Notes: generated by a model from the letters alone, not told the origin. Shown: positions 48,844 to 58,922, numbered from the stretch's first letter. The stretch is 64,000 nt of DNA from Shewanella marina JCM 15074 (GCF_000614975.1 NZ_BALM01000022.1:1-64000), one strand, 5' to 3'. Numbers and translations are program-made.

Positions 48844-49869
48844 ATGAAAGCATTAAGTAAATTAAAGCCAGAAATTGGTATCTGGATGACCCAAGTTGAA
48901 AAGCCAGTGATGGGCCATAACGACTTGCTGATTAAAATCCGTAAAACGGCTATTTGTGGTACCGATATTCATATTTACAACTGGGATGAATGGTCACAAA
49001 AAACCATTCCCGTGCCTATGGTTGTCGGCCATGAATATGTGGGCGAAGTTATCGATATGGGGCAAGAAGTTCGTGGCTTTAATATTGGTGACCGAGTCTC
49101 TGGCGAGGGGCATATTACCTGTGGTCATTGCCGTAATTGCCGTGGTGGCCGCACTCACTTATGTCGTAATACCATCGGCGTTGGCGTCAACCGTGAAGGA
49201 TGCTTTGCTGAATATTTAGTTATTCCAGCATTTAACGCCTTTAAAATTCCACACGATATTAGTGATGACTTAGCCGCAATCTTCGATCCTTTTGGCAATG
49301 CTGTCCACACCGCATTATCATTCGATCTAGTGGGTGAAGATGTATTAATTACAGGTGCTGGCCCTATTGGTATTATGGCTGCGGCGGTGTGTCGTCACGT
49401 TGGTGCTAGACACGTGGTGATTACCGATGTAAATCCTTATCGTCTTGAACTTGCTGAAAAAATGGGAGCAACTCGTGCCGTTGATGTCAGCAAGCAGTCC
49501 ATTAAAGATGTGATGCATGAACTTGGAATGACTGAAGGGTTTGATGTCGGTTTAGAGATGTCAGGCGTTCCAAGTGCTTTCCATACTATGCTTGATACCA
49601 TGAACCATGGTGGCAAAATCGCCATGTTAGGTATTCCAGGTGATAATATGGCCATTGATTGGAGCCAAGTTATCTTTAAAGGCCTAACCATCAAAGGTAT
49701 TTATGGCCGTGAGATGTTCGAAACTTGGTATAAAATGGCCAGTCTGATCCAATCAGGATTAGATATCACGCCAATTATCACCCACCACTACCCTATTGAT
49801 GATTTCCAACAAGGATTTGAACAGATGCGCTCAGGTGCTTCTGGTAAAGTCATCTTAAATTGGGATTAA
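48844..49869 (+). CDS. tdh: L-threonine 3-dehydrogenase
   Basis: A 341-residue zinc-dependent medium-chain dehydrogenase oxidising threonine to 2-amino-3-ketobutyrate with NAD+. [17 protein letters not shown] and [14 protein letters not shown] carry the catalytic zinc site. [15 protein letters not shown] binds the structural zinc. [20 protein letters not shown] is the NAD-binding fold. Co-transcribed with kbl. Confidence 0.96.
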   Translation: MKALSKLKPEIGIWMTQVEKPVMGHNDLLIKIRKTAICGTDIHIYNWDEWSQKTIPVPMVVGHEYVGEVIDMGQEVRGFNIGDRVSGEGHITCGHCRNCRGGRTHLCRNTIGVGVNREGCFAEYLVIPAFNAFKIPHDISDDLAAIFDPFGNAVHTALSFDLVGEDVLITGAGPIGIMAAAVCRHVGARHVVITDVNPYRLELAEKMGATRAVDVSKQSIKDVMHELGMTEGFDVGLEMSGVPSAFHTMLDTMNHGGKIAMLGIPGDNMAIDWSQVIFKGLTIKGIYGREMFETWYKMASLIQSGLDITPIITHHYPIDDFQQGFEQMRSGASGKVILNWD

Positions 49870-49956
49870 ATTAATCGACGGTTTGAGGCTGTACATATGC
49901 AGCCTCATATTGCACTATTACACCTCAGCGATAGCTCATCTAATTGCGAGGTAAGT

Positions 49957-50265
49957 ATGTCTAGTTTCCAACATCTAGATGTCATGCAACTAAAACATCT
50001 AATAACTCAACATCCTGAATTACAAATTGTCGACATCCGCGATAATGCAAGTTTCAACACGCAACATATTGAAAAATCTACTAACCTATCTAACGAGAAC
50101 ATCGCTCATTATATTGCCGATGCAGATTTAGATGCGCCTATTGTTGTCGTTTGCTATCACGGTATTAGCAGTCAAGGTGCCGCTAATTATCTACATGAAC
50201 AAGGTTTTGATGATGTTTATAGCCTTGATGGTGGCTTTCAAGCATGGCATGAGGCACACCTATGA
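49957..50265 (+). CDS. glpE: Thiosulfate sulfurtransferase (rhodanese)
   Basis: A single-domain rhodanese of about 102 residues. The active-site loop is VVVCYHGISSQGAA with catalytic cysteine, and VDIRDNASF and GFDDVYSLDGGFQAW are the family flanks. GAGGTAAGT before ATG 49957 supports this start over the ATG 60 bases upstream. Four-base overlap with glpG, as is usual for glpEG. Confidence 0.93.
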   Translation: MSSFQHLDVMQLKHLITQHPELQIVDIRDNASFNTQHIEKSTNLSNENIAHYIADADLDAPIVVVCYHGISSQGAANYLHEQGFDDVYSLDGGFQAWHEAHL

Positions 50266-51106
50266 TAGCCATAGGAACCATAGATAATCCCCGCGCGGCA
50301 CAAGCATTAGTGGATTACCTACAAGGGCTCGATATTGAGTGTCGACTACAACCAGATGAAAATGGCGTTACCCTCTACATATCAGATCATAGCCAACTAG
50401 AACAGGCTCAAGTTGAGTTTCAAAAATTTGTAGAAAATCCCTATCAAGATAAATACTTGCAAGCATCATGCAGCATGGCGATAGTCACACTAAATTTGAT
50501 TATGGCGCTCCTGGGTTACAACTTTTTAGTCAATTTATGACCGGTGCAGGCCCTGTCACCCTGACCATTTTTGCTGTTTGTTGCGCCATATTTGCAGCAC
50601 TTAATTTAGGCTTTGCACAAACCGTATTTAATTACTTATCATTTTTTGGTGCAACCCCAGATAGCAATATCAATCAAGTATGGCGAGTCTTTACCCCCAG
50701 CTTATTACACTTCTCTGCCCTACATTTAATCTTCAACTTATTATGGTGGTGGTATCTAGGTGGCAAGATTGAGAATAAGTTAGGTAAGACCCCGCTTATC
50801 ATTTTGCTGGTTGTGGCCGGTACGCTCCCTAACATTATTCAGTATTTTGTCGCGGGACCAGATTTTGGTGGTTTATCTGGCGTAGTCTACGCATTAATTG
50901 GCTACTGTTATGTGATTAGTCAACGAGTCCCAGAAAAAGGCATTGATTTACCCCCCGCCTTTATGGGGTTTATGCTGCTTTGTTTAGTCTTAGGTTTTAC
51001 CGATATTTTTGGCTTTTCAGTCGCTAATGGCGCTCATATCGGTGGCTTAGTCATTGGTTTACTACAAGGCTTTATCGATAGTCAACGTTATAAAAAATCC
51101 AACTAA
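50262..51106 (+). CDS. glpG: Rhomboid intramembrane protease GlpG (frameshifted)
   Basis: A rhomboid serine protease, about 281 residues when repaired. The N-terminal cytoplasmic domain is RAAQALVDYLQGLDIECRL. The frame breaks near 50470, where restoring one G gives YLQASWQHGDSHTKF and then six membrane helices: FTPSLLHFSALHLIFNLLWW, the catalytic serine in GGLSGVVYALIGY, and the histidine in NGAHIGGLVIG. Active-site residues are intact, which argues that the break is an error. Follows glpE. Confidence 0.93.
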
Positions 51107-51108
51107 AC

Positions 51109-51143
51109 ATCACCAAAGAGGGTCATTGACCCTCTTTGGTGAT
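51109..51143. terminator. Long perfect inverted repeat between glpG and elbB
   Basis: A 16-bp perfect stem (ATCACCAAAGAGGGTC and its complement) with a three-base loop, between convergent genes. There is no T run, but the stem itself is strong; it probably separates the two transcripts. Confidence 0.65.
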
Positions 51144-51152
51144 CCTGCGGCT

Positions 51153-51802
51153 TTAAGCTAACTCAATCACTTTTGCGACTAACTTTTGGATCCCTTGATT
51201 CGCCTCTACAATAGATTGCGCCAACATATATGCTGGTGTACTGATAATTTTGTGCTGCTCATCAACTACAATTTCATCAACATTAACGGCTTGATGAATG
51301 CCGCCCATCTGCTCAAAAGCAGCGGCAGTATCAGCATCTTGCCCAATAGTTCCTGTTGCTCCTTTCACAAAATGAGGGATCATCACCGGCGCAATACAGA
51401 TAAAACCAATAGGTTTGCCCGCTGCAATAAATTGCTGCACAAACTTATCAACAATAGGGTTAACTTGGCACTGTGCGCCTTTAACCGCAAAATCACATAA
51501 ATTTTTAGCAGCGCCAAAACCACCTGGAATAATCAAACCATCAAATAATTCAATATTTAACTGCTCCGTATCTAGAATCTCACCACGGGCAATACGTGCA
51601 GATTCAACAAGCACATTACGAACTTGATTTGATTCAACTTCCCCAGTTAAGTGATTAACAACGTGTAATTGCTCAATATTAGGCGCAAAACATTGGTAAC
51701 TCGCTCCTTGCTAGCAATCGCCAACAAACTTAATACCGCCTCATTAATCTCGCTACCATCAAACACACCACAACCACTAAGCAATACGGCAATACGTTTC
51801 AT
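51153..51802 (-). CDS. elbB: ElbB-like glyoxalase / DJ-1 superfamily protein (frameshifted)
   Basis: About 217 residues after repair. The start MKRIAVLLSGCGVFDGSEIN and LIIPGGFGAAKNLCDFAVKG match ElbB of E. coli (class I glutamine amidotransferase-like fold; glyoxalase activity reported). The cysteine-bearing nucleophile elbow is in GFICIAPVMIP. The frame breaks at 51708-51709; restoring one T (AAA on the coding strand) gives IASKGASYQCFAPNIEQL and HVVNHLTGEVESNQVRNVL. Convergent with glpG and divergent from polA. Confidence 0.88.
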
Positions 51803-52189
51803 TTATAAGCTCCATTTTTGCAAATAAAATTCAATAAAAAAATAACAAAACACTTGATCTGTACAAAAAACATGCTAGGTTATCAACTCTGATAAAAAAG
51901 CTTGAGTTGATAGTTAGGTTTGTATTTATTATTTTTTAATCAATAAAATAAAAATCCACAAATCCTACTTTACTAAATAAAAACTGATCAAGATCACATA
52001 AAAAATAAAATCACTATTTATTCAAAAACTTACAGCAACCCATTTTTTTAATGGACTGTAATTATTCTGCTTTCAAATTTTTTGACCCACAGAGTTATCC
52101 ACAGGGATAAAGGTTATTTTACATAGCCGATTTTACGACTCTGTGGCATCCTTATAGCCATAGATAAATAACTCGTTCGATATCAAATT
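51803..52189. other. Divergent region between elbB and polA
   Basis: 387 AT-rich bases with no gene. It contains a CTGATCAAGATCAC site at 51985-51998 that is 8 of 10 to FNR and also partly CRP-like, and one perfect DnaA box at 52095-52103. Confidence 0.6.
52095..52103 (+). promoter_or_regulatory. DnaA box upstream of polA
   Basis: TTATCCACA, a perfect high-affinity DnaA box, 87 bases before the polA ATG. It is single, so it is not an origin; DnaA may influence polA transcription, as has been suggested in E. coli. Confidence 0.55.
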
Positions 52190-54948
52190 ATGCCTAAAAT
52201 TGCTGAAAACCCACTCATTTTAGTAGATGGTTCGTCATACCTATACCGTGCCTACTATGCACCACCACATTTAACCAACTCAAAAGGTGAAGCCACCGGT
52301 GCCGTTTATGGTGTAGTTAATATGCTACGCAGCTTAATTAGACAATATTCACCATCACACATGGCGGTAATCTTTGACGCAAAAGGCAAAACATTTCGTA
52401 ACGAGATGTACAGTGACTACAAAGCAAATCGTCCACCTATGCCTGATGATTTGCGTACCCAAATTGCGCCTTTACACAAAATAATTCAAGCCTTAGGTTT
52501 ACCATTAATTTCAATTTCTGGTGTAGAAGCTGATGATGTAATTGGCACCATTGCACGCCAAGCCAGCCTTGATGGTCGAGCAACGCTTATCAGTACTGGT
52601 GACAAAGATATGGCTCAATTAGTTGATGAGAACGTCACTCTTATCAATACCATGACAGATACGGTTTTAGGCCCTGAAGAAGTAAAAACTAAATTCGGTG
52701 TTGGCCCTGAATTAATTATTGATTTACTGGCATTAATGGGCGATAAGGCTGATAACATCCCAGGTTTACCCGGTGTAGGTGAAAAAACTGCACTAGCAAT
52801 GCTGATTGGTGCCGGTGGTGTAGAAAGCATTCTTAGCGCCCCAGAAAAAATGCTAGAGCTGAGTTTCCGTGGCTCAAAGACCATGGCAAAGAAAATCACT
52901 GATAATGCTGAAATGTTGCAACTATCATATGATCTTGCCACCATCAAAACGGATGTAGAAGTTGAACAAACTTGGCAAGACTTTGCCATTAAGCCCGCGA
53001 AAACTGATGAATTAATTCAGTGCTACGGCGAAATGGAATTTAAACGTTGGTTAGCTGAAGTATTGGATGGTAATAACCAACCAGCAAACATAACAGCGAC
53101 GGATGAAACAGAAGAGGAAATCGTTGCACAAAACATTGAAACTCATTATGAAACAATTCTAACCCAAGCTCAGTTAACTTCTTGGGTTGAGAAACTAGCT
53201 CAAGCGCCGCTAATCGCTATCGATACCGAAACCACGAGCCTCGATTATATGAAGGCCAAGTTAGTGGGTATCTCTTTTGCTGTCGCAGCTGGTGAGGCCG
53301 CTTACTTACCATTAACTCACGATTATCTTGATGCTCCAACACAATTACCATTAGATCTTGTGTTTGATCAACTCAAGCCAATCTTAGAAAGTGAGTCAAT
53401 CAAAAAAGTCGGCCAAAACTTAAAGTATGACATCAGTATTTTTGCCAATGCCGGCATTCAATTACGCGGTATCGCTTTTGATACTATGCTCGAGTCATAT
53501 GTCTTTAACTCTGTTGCAACCCGCCATGATATGGATTCATTAGCGCTTAAGTATTTAGGACATAAATGCGTCAGCTTTGAAGAGATTGCAGGCAAAGGAG
53601 CAAAACAACTTACCTTCAATCAGATCCCACTAGAAACAGCAGCTCATTATGCGGCAGAAGATGCAGATATTACGTTAAGGCTGCATCAACACCTGTGGCC
53701 TCACCTATCAAAAACACCTGATTTAGCATCAGTGTTTACCGATATTGAGCTACCTTTAATCAATATTTTGTCAGAAATTGAACGTGGTGGTGTACTGATT
53801 GATTCAATGTTATTGAGCCAACAAAGTGAAGAGTTAGCGCGTAAAATTGATGTTCTAGAAAAGAAAGCTTTCGACATTGCAGAGCAAGAGTTCAACCTCA
53901 GTTCACCAAAACAGTTACAACAGATTTTCTTTGAACAATTAAAGTATCCAATTTTAAAGAAAACCCCAAAAGGAGCACCATCAACAGCCGAAGAGGTATT
54001 AGTTGAACTCGCACTGGATTATGCATTACCAAAAATCATCTTAGAGCATCGTAGTTTAAGTAAATTAAAGAGCACTTATACTGATAAGCTACCATTAATG
54101 GTTAACCCTGTTACAGGACGAGTACACACCAGTTATCACCAAGCTAATGCTGCAACAGGACGTTTATCATCTAGCGAACCCAACTTGCAGAATATTCCAA
54201 TTCGTACAGAAGAAGGCCGTCGTATTCGACATGCTTTATCGCCCCAGAAGGAAAAGTGATTCTCGCGGCAGATTACTCTCAAATTGAATTACGGATCATG
54301 GCCCATTTATCACAAGACAAAGGCCTACTAACGGCTTTTGCTGAAGGCAAAGATATTCATAGGGCAACCGCCGCTGAAGTTTTTGGCGTTGATTTTGAAG
54401 AAGTGACCAATGAACAACGTCGCCGAGCAAAAGCAGTAAACTTTGGTTTAATTTACGGTATGTCGGCATTTGGTTTAGCGAAACAATTAGATATCCCACG
54501 TAACGAAGCACAAACGTACATTGATACCTATTTTGCTCGCTACCCTGGCGTACTAAATTATATGGAGCAAACCCGAGCACAAGCCGCTGAACAAGGTTAC
54601 GTATCAACGCTATTTGGTCGTCGTTTATATTTACCAGAAATTAAAGCTCGAAATGCGATGCGCCGACAAGCAGCTGAAAGAGCAGCAATTAATGCACCAA
54701 TGCAGGGGACTGCAGCAGATATTATTAAGAAAGCAATGATCAACGTACAAGCATGGATCAAATCAAATCCACAGTACGATGTAAAAATGATCATGCAAGT
54801 TCACGATGAATTGGTTTTTGAAGTCAATGCAGAGCAAGCTGATGAAATAAAGACATGGGTATGTGATCTCATGGCCCAAGCAGCTACGCTTGATGTCACA
54901 CTACTTGCTGAAGCTGGTACCGGAGAAAACTGGGAGCAAGCTCACTAA
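52190..54948 (+). CDS. polA: DNA polymerase I (frameshifted)
   Basis: A 919-residue polymerase used in Okazaki-fragment maturation and repair. The 5'-3' nuclease (about 1-290) starts [16 protein letters not shown] and has the [10 protein letters not shown] helix-hairpin-helix. The 3'-5' exonuclease (about 320-510) keeps its acidic residues in [15 protein letters not shown] and [14 protein letters not shown], so proofreading should be present. The polymerase domain has [30 protein letters not shown], and VHDELVFEV. The frame breaks at 54235-54237; one added T gives [16 protein letters not shown]. Since polA is important for growth and all domains are intact, this is very probably a sequence error. 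Confidence 0.96.
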
Positions 54949-55110
54949 CCAGCAAAACATTAAACAACCAAGATCACACTTTTTATTGGTTTAAATTTTA
55001 ATTTGGTAAATTAATTACGTAAAAATAGGCTTATTTCTATTTACAAGCCTATTTTTATCGTAATAAACATAAATATTTGTTAATTAATGACCAATAACAG
55101 CACTTGTTAA

Positions 55111-55126
55111 TGTGACATGCATCACA
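55111..55126 (+). promoter_or_regulatory. CRP site upstream of spf
   Basis: TGTGACATGCATCACA is a perfect TGTGA-N6-TCACA consensus. Its centre is at about -71.5 relative to the presumed Spot 42 start at 55190. Spot 42 is repressed by cAMP-CRP in E. coli. Confidence 0.85.
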
Positions 55127-55153
55127 TTAGCTTGGTTTTTTGTAAAAAACAGT

Positions 55154-55182
55154 TTTTCATATTATGACAAATAGCGTAATAT
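55154..55182 (+). promoter_or_regulatory. spf promoter
   Basis: TTTTCA (55154-55159), a 17-base spacer and TATAAT-like TAATAT (55177-55182), ending seven bases before the conserved first nucleotide of Spot 42. Confidence 0.6.
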
Positions 55183-55189
55183 TCTCGGC

Positions 55190-55294
55190 GTAGGGTACAG
55201 AGGTTAAGATGTTCTATCTTTCAGACCTTTATTTCACTTATAGTGATCTGCCAAATTATGGCGCCCCAGCAACTTTTTTGCTGGGGCTTTTTTT
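55190..55294 (+). ncRNA. spf: Spot 42 regulatory RNA
   Basis: The 5' part GTAGGGTACAGAGGTTAAGA and the following TGTTCTATCTTTCAGACCTTT are nearly identical to E. coli Spot 42, including the unpaired regions that base-pair with targets. The 3' end is a hairpin CCCCAGC / GCTGGGG followed by eight T, its terminator. It lies between polA and engB, as in E. coli. Spot 42 acts with Hfq and helps enforce catabolite repression of secondary carbon genes. The middle of the RNA has diverged from the E. coli one. Confidence 0.95.
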
Positions 55295-55357
55295 ATGCCC
55301 AAATAAAATTTAGAGTATTTACTTTAATTTCTTAAAAAATCAAGATATGCTGTCATC

Positions 55358-55462
55358 ATTGAGAACCACTTGAACAAGTGGAACTTGAGTCTTGTTGAAT
55401 TTAGCTTCTCCCCAAAAGAGCTAATTTTAAGCCGATGACTTTATATCATCGGCTATTTTTTT
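55358..55462 (+). ncRNA. Candidate small RNA between spf and engB
   Basis: A run of three stem-loops: CCACTTG-AA-CAAGTGG (55367-55382), TTAGCT / AGCTAA (about 55400-55423), and GCCGATGA / TCATCGGC followed by TATTTTTTT (about 55431-55462), which is a good rightward terminator. The only plus-strand gene upstream is spf, which already has its own terminator, so this second terminator implies another short transcript. A possible -10 box TATGCT lies at 55346-55351. The T tract touches the engB stop. The transcript start is a guess. Confidence 0.5.
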
Positions 55463-56114
55463 ATTCATTTTCAGAAGCTTGTTGCTCTATTAGCCAATCA
55501 GGGTTACACCAAGCATTTAAAATACCAAGCACTTTACTCTTACCAGTACCTTTCAATGATGAAAAGGGTTCAACCATTACCCAATCACCAAAATCAGCCA
55601 GTTCTTTACGAACCATATTCACGCTTTTCATTCTAGCGCTTTGAGCTAATTTATCAGCTTTAGTCAGTAACGCTAACACTGGAATCTCACTCGCAACTGC
55701 CCACTCAATCATCTGCATATCAAGATCTTTTAGCGGATGACGAATGTCCATCAATACCACCACACCAGATAAACACTCACGACGCTGTAAATATTCACCT
55801 AATGCATTTTGCCATTTTTTCTTCATCACAATAGGAACTTGCGCAAAACCATAACCAGGCAAGTCAACTAAACGGCGGTGTTCATCTAAAGCAAACACGT
55901 TGATTAATTGAGTTCGACCAGGGGTTTTACTGGTACGAGCTAAGCTTTTTTGCTCAGTTAGTGCGTTTAATGCGCTCGACTTACCCGCATTAGATCGACC
56001 TGCAAATGCAATTTCAATCCCAACGTCACCGGGTAAGTGCTGATCTAAGTGAGCGATATCAGGTGCACTAATCAAAAAGTGTGCTTTACGAAAATCGATT
56101 CGTGATTCTGTCAC
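55461..56114 (-). CDS. engB: Ribosome biogenesis GTPase
   Basis: EngB/YihA, a GTPase needed for 50S assembly, about 217 residues. G1 [15 protein letters not shown]3 DLPGYGFAQ, and G4 LTKADKL are visible, with switch sequence [13 protein letters not shown]. The start is GTG 56114 ([17 protein letters not shown]), because GGAG lies six bases upstream and the family starts here; the ATG at 56159 has no ribosome site. Divergent from the cytochrome c4 gene. Confidence 0.95.
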   Translation of the reverse strand: MTESRIDFRKAHFLISAPDIAHLDQHLPGDVGIEIAFAGRSNAGKSSALNALTEQKSLARTSKTPGRTQLINVFALDEHRRLVDLPGYGFAQVPIVMKKKWQNALGEYLQRRECLSGVVVLMDIRHPLKDLDMQMIEWAVASEIPVLALLTKADKLAQSARMKSVNMVRKELADFGDWVMVEPFSSLKGTGKSKVLGILNAWCNPDWLIEQQASENE

Positions 56115-56281
56115 TATAAACTCCAAAAGTTTTAAATTTAATGCGCAAATGTTAATCAATTACTTACTTTTACGCATTTTCGTGTAAAATATTACCCGGA
56201 TCACAAAATATCAATATGATCATGTTCACTTAATTATATAGTGAATACGGAATAATAATCTTAACAAGAAGATGGAACGCC

Positions 56282-56905
56282 ATGAAAAAGTTAGCAATAG
56301 CGCTGTCAATCATCGCAGTCACCTCAACCCCAGCTCTTGCTGAAGGAAATGCTGAAGCGGGTAAGACTAAAGCAGTAACTTGCGCGGCATGTCACGGAGC
56401 TGACGGTAATAGTGTTATCAGTATGTACCCTAAATTAGCAGGCCAACATGCCGCTTATTTAGAAAAACAGTTACATGATTTTAAACATTCCGCACAAACC
56501 GCCGGAAAACAGGGTCGAATGGATCCTATCATGGCCGGCATGTCACTCCCACTAAGTGATCAAGATATTAAAGATGTTTCTGCATTTTTTGCATCACAAC
56601 AACAAACTCAAGCAGATATAAAAGATGTACCTGCATTGGGTAAGCAATTATATCAAGGCGGAGATCCCTCTCGGGGCATTACCGCTTGCATCGCCTGCCA
56701 TGGCCCTAATGGTAATGGTGCAGAATTAGCAGGTTTCCCTAAAATTGGCGGTCAGCATGCTGATTATATCAAAATCCAATTAGAAAAGTTTCATAATAGC
56801 AGCAGAGCTAACGATCTAAATGGCATGATGCAGGATGTTGCTAAAAAGTTAACTCCAACAGATATTCAAGCACTATCAAGCTATATCGCTAATTTAAAAC
56901 AATAA
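56282..56905 (+). CDS. Cytochrome c4 (di-heme)
   Basis: A 207-residue periplasmic di-heme cytochrome c. The signal peptide MKKLAIALSIIAVTSTPALA is followed by two c-type domains with CAACH and CIACH heme sites and methionine ligands in IMAGMSLPL and LNGMMQDVA. Cytochrome c4 passes electrons from the bc1 complex to terminal oxidases. AAGATGG lies upstream of the ATG. A GGAGC / GCTCC terminator follows at 56931-56953. Confidence 0.92.
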   Translation: MKKLAIALSIIAVTSTPALAEGNAEAGKTKAVTCAACHGADGNSVISMYPKLAGQHAAYLEKQLHDFKHSAQTAGKQGRMDPIMAGMSLPLSDQDIKDVSAFFASQQQTQADIKDVPALGKQLYQGGDPSRGITACIACHGPNGNGAELAGFPKIGGQHADYIKIQLEKFHNSSRANDLNGMMQDVAKKLTPTDIQALSSYIANLKQ

Positions 56906-56930
56906 ATAGAAAATTTAGTCGTGTTTATAT

Positions 56931-56953
56931 AAAGGAGCTTCGGCTCCTTTTTT
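56931..56953 (+). terminator. Terminator after cytochrome c4
   Basis: AAAGGAGC, loop TTCG, GCTCCTTT followed by TTT: a stable UUCG tetraloop hairpin with a T tract. Confidence 0.88.
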
Positions 56954-57284
56954 ACTGGAATTAACAATTATTAAACTTTTTATCTATTTATCATTGACAT
57001 TAGCATGTCATTTAGGTCTAATAGACCCCGTAAAGAGCTGAACCCAACTATAAGTACATAATAATATCAATAGCTTATAGTGTTCTTTAGGTGCATTTAA
57101 GATATAAGAATAAAGACCTTTAATAATAACAATTATATAACTTTGTTTTGGCTGTGACTGATAATATTTTTATTCAAGCTAAAATGTTTTTCTAAATAAG
57201 AGAGCTTAAGGATATATGTGCTTAGCATGGTCTCTTATTAACTTTTAACCACTAATGGATAATTATTAATTGTATATTAGTTGT
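56954..57284. other. AT-rich region ahead of the CsrC-type RNA
   Basis: About 330 bases without a gene, before the CsrC-like RNA. It should hold the RNA promoter and any GacA/UvrY site, but I cannot point to a convincing match. Confidence 0.5.
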
Positions 57285-57562
57285 TAAATCAAGAATAAAC
57301 ATGGATTGTTTATTTCGTCATTGAAGACGATAGGAAATTTGATGAGTCATGATGACCGTCTAGGGAAGCTGTTGCCAGGATGGTACAGGATAAAATAAAG
57401 CGTCAGGATGACCGTAAACGATAATAAATCGTATGGAAACAAATAATAACAATAGGAAATAGGCTGGGAAGGCCTCATAGCAAGTATGGATACTTGAGTC
57501 AGGATTAAGTGCTTGGAATGGTACTGAATAATAAGGCGACAGTTTTACTGTCGCCTTTTTTT
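57285..57562 (+). ncRNA. csrC: CsrB/CsrC-family regulatory RNA, probably CsrC
   Basis: A roughly 275-base RNA rich in GGA motifs (about 12; CAGGAT occurs near 57376, 57386, 57404 and 57499), several in hairpin loops such as CAAGTATGGATACTTG. Such RNAs soak up the translational regulator CsrA. The terminator AAGGCGACAG-TTTT-CTGTCGCCTT with a run of seven T (57533-57562) is almost the same as that of E. coli CsrC. The position between the engB region and yihI/hemN is also that of E. coli csrC. The 5' end is approximate; TATATT at 57273-57278 may be the -10 box. Confidence 0.85.
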
Positions 57563-57653
57563 ATCTTGTTTTACCGTAATCTCTATTGTTTTAAAGCGCA
57601 AAATAGATCAATCTTATAAGTAAGATAGGTAGTCAATATCATTCAGGTAATTA

Positions 57654-58289
57654 ATGCGCATTTGTCCTCTTTGTCATCACAACAACGCTCACTATTTTTA
57701 TCACGATAAAAAACGTCATTTTTACCAATGCCCTGATTGCCAATTAGTATTTGCAGATGGCAAAAGCCACTTACCCAAACAAAATGAAATCGAGCGCTAT
57801 CAAGATAATCAAACTAAAAATAAACAACTGCAGCTCGCTAATTTTATCCAAACCGTCATAAATCAACTACCGACAAATAACAGTACAGTGACAGGATTAA
57901 ATTTTGGTAGGCACTTAGTAGGAAAAGCGCTCTCAAAACTAATTTTAGGCGAAATTGAGCTCGTTCAATACGATCCATCTCAACAGTACGAACGCCATGT
58001 ATTACAGCAACAGTATGATTTTATCTGTTGCTATCGCGTCTTTGATCACTTTAAGCAACCTTCTATTCAATGGCAGCTGCTGACCAAGTTATTAAAACCT
58101 AATGGCCTGTTAATCATTAATAACCATCTGCTGCATGATTTAAATGCATTTGCTAAATGGCATAATAAGAATAATCTAACCCATGTCAGCTTCTATAATC
58201 TGGCTTGCTTTCAATATTTAGCTAATTTAGGGCAAATGCAGTTAATTTTTGCAGAAAAAGATCTCATTTTGATGCAAAAAGCGTCATAA
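57654..58289 (+). CDS. Zinc-ribbon methyltransferase-like protein
   Basis: A 211-residue protein. The N-terminus has two CxxC pairs (CPLCHHNN and CPDCQLVF) that form a zinc ribbon. The rest resembles a class I SAM-methyltransferase: YDFICCYRVFDHFKQP and LLKPNGLLIINNHLLHD are like motifs IV to VI. The glycine-rich motif I is degenerate (GLNFGRHLVG), so SAM binding is uncertain. Possibly an RNA- or metabolite-modifying enzyme or a derived binding protein. Starts 92 bases after the CsrC terminator. Confidence 0.65.
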   Translation: MRICPLCHHNNAHYFYHDKKRHFYQCPDCQLVFADGKSHLPKQNEIERYQDNQTKNKQLQLANFIQTVINQLPTNNSTVTGLNFGRHLVGKALSKLILGEIELVQYDPSQQYERHVLQQQYDFICCYRVFDHFKQPSIQWQLLTKLLKPNGLLIINNHLLHDLNAFAKWHNKNNLTHVSFYNLACFQYLANLGQMQLIFAEKDLILMQKAS

Positions 58290-58397
58290 TTTGATATAAA
58301 GCGCGGTCTTATTTAGTGCACGCTCAGCATTCCAATCCTTCACAGCATGGTTATATGAATTAAAGCGGCTAATTATTATTAATTTTTGAGTAAAACT

Positions 58398-58922
58398 ATG
58401 TCTCGTTCAAGAAAAACACGTAAAGTCGACCAAAATGCGCCAAAGCTTGCGCCACGCCAAAAGAAACAAGAGCGTCAACTTGCGGCTAAAAAACAGAAAA
58501 CAGGTAACAAAAGTGGAAGTCGCCACAATGAAAGCCTGATCCAGCAACAGCTAGGACAAACCACTGCTGCTAAAGATCCACGCCATGGCAGTAAAAAGCC
58601 TGTTCAACTCACGATCAATAAAGAAGTTGCTGAAGTTAAAAAGGTTAAGCAACCAAAACTATCTGACGAACAGAAGCTGCTCAAGTTAGAGGAAGATCCA
58701 CGCCTTAATAATCTACTCGATTTACTAGAAGAAGGCCGTGATTTAAATAACGATGACCAAAAGTGGCTTGATGCACAGTTAACTAAAATTGAGCAATTAA
58801 TGGATAAGCTTGGTATCAATGATGCCCAAGTAGAAGAAGATATGCCAAAGCGTAGTCGCAGTGATGATGAACTATTCGATAAGTTTGAATCGGGTATTGA
58901 TCTACTGAAAGACTACCAATAA
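58398..58922 (+). CDS. yihI: YihI, Der GTPase-activating protein
   Basis: About 174 residues with a very basic, disordered N-terminal half (RSRKTRKVDQNAPKLAPRQ) and KDPRHGSKKPVQL, the YihI signature. The acidic C-terminal half contains LEDDPRLNNLLDLLEEG-like LEEDPRLNNLLDLLEEG. YihI stimulates GTP hydrolysis by Der and so modulates 50S assembly. ATG 58398 (MSRSRKTRK) is preferred over an in-frame TTG four codons earlier. Confidence 0.9.
   Translation: MSRSRKTRKVDQNAPKLAPRQKKQERQLAAKKQKTGNKSGSRHNESLIQQQLGQTTAAKDPRHGSKKPVQLTINKEVAEVKKVKQPKLSDEQKLLKLEEDPRLNNLLDLLEEGRDLNNDDQKWLDAQLTKIEQLMDKLGINDAQVEEDMPKRSRSDDELFDKFESGIDLLKDYQ

Noticed and set aside
52095..52103. Possible replication origin because of a DnaA box
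   Set aside because: Only one clear box and no box cluster, no dnaA, gidA or dnaN genes nearby.
54231..54260. Programmed frameshift in polA
   Set aside because: There is no slippery heptamer with a downstream structure, and the same type of single-base loss occurs in a dozen unrelated genes.
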